Assembly: GCA_025358985.1 (NCBI GenBank) | Contig: JANYHQ010000017.1 | Span: forward strand, 1 to 6,994 | DNA length: 6,994 nucleotides | Origin: Acidimicrobiales bacterium | Lineage (GTDB): Bacteria; Actinomycetota; Acidimicrobiia; Acidimicrobiales; JANYDT01 | Direction of reading: 5' to 3' | In this document: piece by piece, positions 6,168 to 6,994 of the stretch | Numbering within the stretch: the first letter of the stretch is position 1 | Layout of the letters: each line of letters begins with the position of its first letter | Made by a program: the position numbers and the translations under genes | Notes under the pieces: model-generated | Databases searched by the model: none | What the model saw: the letters and a program-made list of their open reading frames with translations, nothing else | Told to the model about the DNA's origin: nothing

Positions 6168-6994
6168 GTGACCCAGTCCTTGCCCGCTTCCATCGATATC
6201 CGTGAGGTTGGTCCGCGCGACGGGCTGCAGTCAGAAGCGCCGGTCAGTGTGGCGGATCGAGTGGCGTTGATCGAGGCGTTGGTGACGGCTGGGGCCCGAC
6301 ATGTGGAGATCTGCTCGTTTGTGTCGCCCAAGGCGGTGCCGGCCATGGCTGGTGGCGCTGAGCTGGTGGCTGCACTTGGATTGCTGGCCGGAGTAACGCG
6401 AACGGCGTTGGTCCCCAATCTGCGGGGGGCCGAAATGGCTATGGACGCTGGTGTGGATGAGATCACCATCACGTTGTCGGCCAGTGCGGTGTACAGCGGC
6501 AAAAACGTGCACATGACCATTGATCAATCGGTGGAGACGGTGGCTTCCATTGCCGCATTGGTAGCGGGCGCAGTGCCGGTGGATGCGGTGATCTCGTGTG
6601 CATTTGGTTCACCGTACGAGGGCGACATTGACCCCGAAGAGGTTGCGGCCCTGGCTGAACGGGTGATGGCGGTGGGGGCCACGTCGGTGATGTATGCCGA
6701 CACCACCGGTATGGCCACGCCGCGACGGATAGCTGCGTTGCTGGCCGTGCCTTCGTCTGCGCACGTAGGAGCTGGGTTGCACCTACATGACACCAGGGGT
6801 ACGGGGCTGGTGAATGCCTACGCTGGGTTGCTGGGGGGCATCCGGCGTTTCGACACTTCGGTGGGTGGCCTGGGAGGTTCACCATTTGCAGCTGGGGCGG
6901 CTGGCAATGTGGCCACCGAGGAACTGGTGTTGCTGTGTGACGACCTAGGTGTGCATACGGGTTTCGATCTGCCCGCGCTCATCGAGGCGGCTGC
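6168..6994 (+). CDS. hydroxymethylglutaryl-CoA lyase family protein, C-terminus missing
   Basis: Runs off the right edge after 275 codons; the usual family length is near 300. HMG-CoA lyase splits HMG-CoA into acetyl-CoA and acetoacetate, the last step of leucine breakdown. It is a TIM-barrel enzyme of the DRE-TIM metallolyase superfamily. Seen: the REVGPRDGLQ motif with R17 and D18, E47 in VEICSFVSPK (families usually have T where C49 is), metal-binding HLHD with H205, H207 and D208, and VGGLGGSPFA...GAAGN with N247. By alignment with human R41, D42, E72, H233, H235 and N275, all are kept, but the catalytic Cys (human C266, Pseudomonas mevalonii C237) is S238 here; spacing to H207 (31) and N247 (9) is identical. 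The enzyme may therefore be weak, use another base, or act on a related acyl-CoA. Start is GTG 6168, with no in-frame alternative better placed. Preceded by an acyl-CoA synthetase. Confidence 0.88.
   Translation, partial: MTQSLPASIDIREVGPRDGLQSEAPVSVADRVALIEALVTAGARHVEICSFVSPKAVPAMAGGAELVAALGLLAGVTRTALVPNLRGAEMAMDAGVDEITITLSASAVYSGKNVHMTIDQSVETVASIAALVAGAVPVDAVISCAFGSPYEGDIDPEEVAALAERVMAVGATSVMYADTTGMATPRRIAALLAVPSSAHVGAGLHLHDTRGTGLVNAYAGLLGGIRRFDTSVGGLGGSPFAAGAAGNVATEELVLLCDDLGVHTGFDLPALIEAA

Noticed and set aside
6140..6885. Several minus-strand frames (89-138 codons) opposite the HMG-CoA lyase gene
   Set aside because: The plus strand encodes a continuous lyase with ordered catalytic motifs; the minus frames are rich in Ala, Pro, Ser and Arg without any domain.
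1..6994. tRNA, rRNA, CRISPR array, transposase or phage genes
   Set aside because: No repeat-spacer pattern, tRNA-like cloverleaf, transposase motif or abrupt change in base composition was seen; intergenic space totals under 200 bp.

Overview
The window reads as ordinary chromosomal DNA of a high-GC bacterium, most likely an actinobacterium. The pointers are strong G/C preference at third codon positions, GTG and TTG starts, the actinobacterial flavour of the IspH N-terminus, a secreted DUF1996 protein, and three gene starts with a -10 hexamer exactly 6 nt upstream (leaderless style). A non-model lineage such as Acidimicrobiia would fit, but that placement is a guess. There is no sign of phage, insertion sequence, CRISPR array, tRNA or rRNA, and coding density is very high.

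Layout: (1) 1-141, minus strand: N-terminal part of ispH (isoprenoid synthesis), running off the left edge. (2) 142-210: a short divergent promoter region. (3) 211-3982, plus strand: a tightly packed unit of three genes. These are a PDZ/radical-SAM protein of the DUF512 family, the ribosome-assembly GTPase der, and a secreted DUF1996 protein; both junctions are stop/start overlaps (TTGA and ATGA). (4) 3986-4492, minus strand: inorganic pyrophosphatase, ending 3 bp from the DUF1996 gene. (5) 4493-4566: a divergent control region with a 9-bp inverted repeat whose right arm covers the next start codon. (6) 4567-6147, plus: an acyl-CoA synthetase. (7) 6168 to the right edge, plus: an HMG-CoA-lyase-type enzyme, C-terminus missing.

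How the genes fit together: DUF512-der is a pairing also known in Firmicutes, which suggests that the uncharacterised radical-SAM protein acts in or near ribosome maturation. The pyrophosphatase and the acyl-CoA synthetase share an upstream region; the first destroys the pyrophosphate made by the second. The synthetase and the lyase look like part of fatty-acid or leucine breakdown ending in acetyl-CoA and acetoacetate.

The points most worth a second look are the repeated GG-TANNNT-N6-GTG start architecture, the Ser in place of the catalytic Cys in the HMG-CoA lyase, the divergent DUF1996 protein coupled to der, and the inverted repeat over the synthetase start. I did not find a clearly new multi-gene system; the uncharacterised DUF512 and DUF1996 proteins flanking Der are the nearest candidates.
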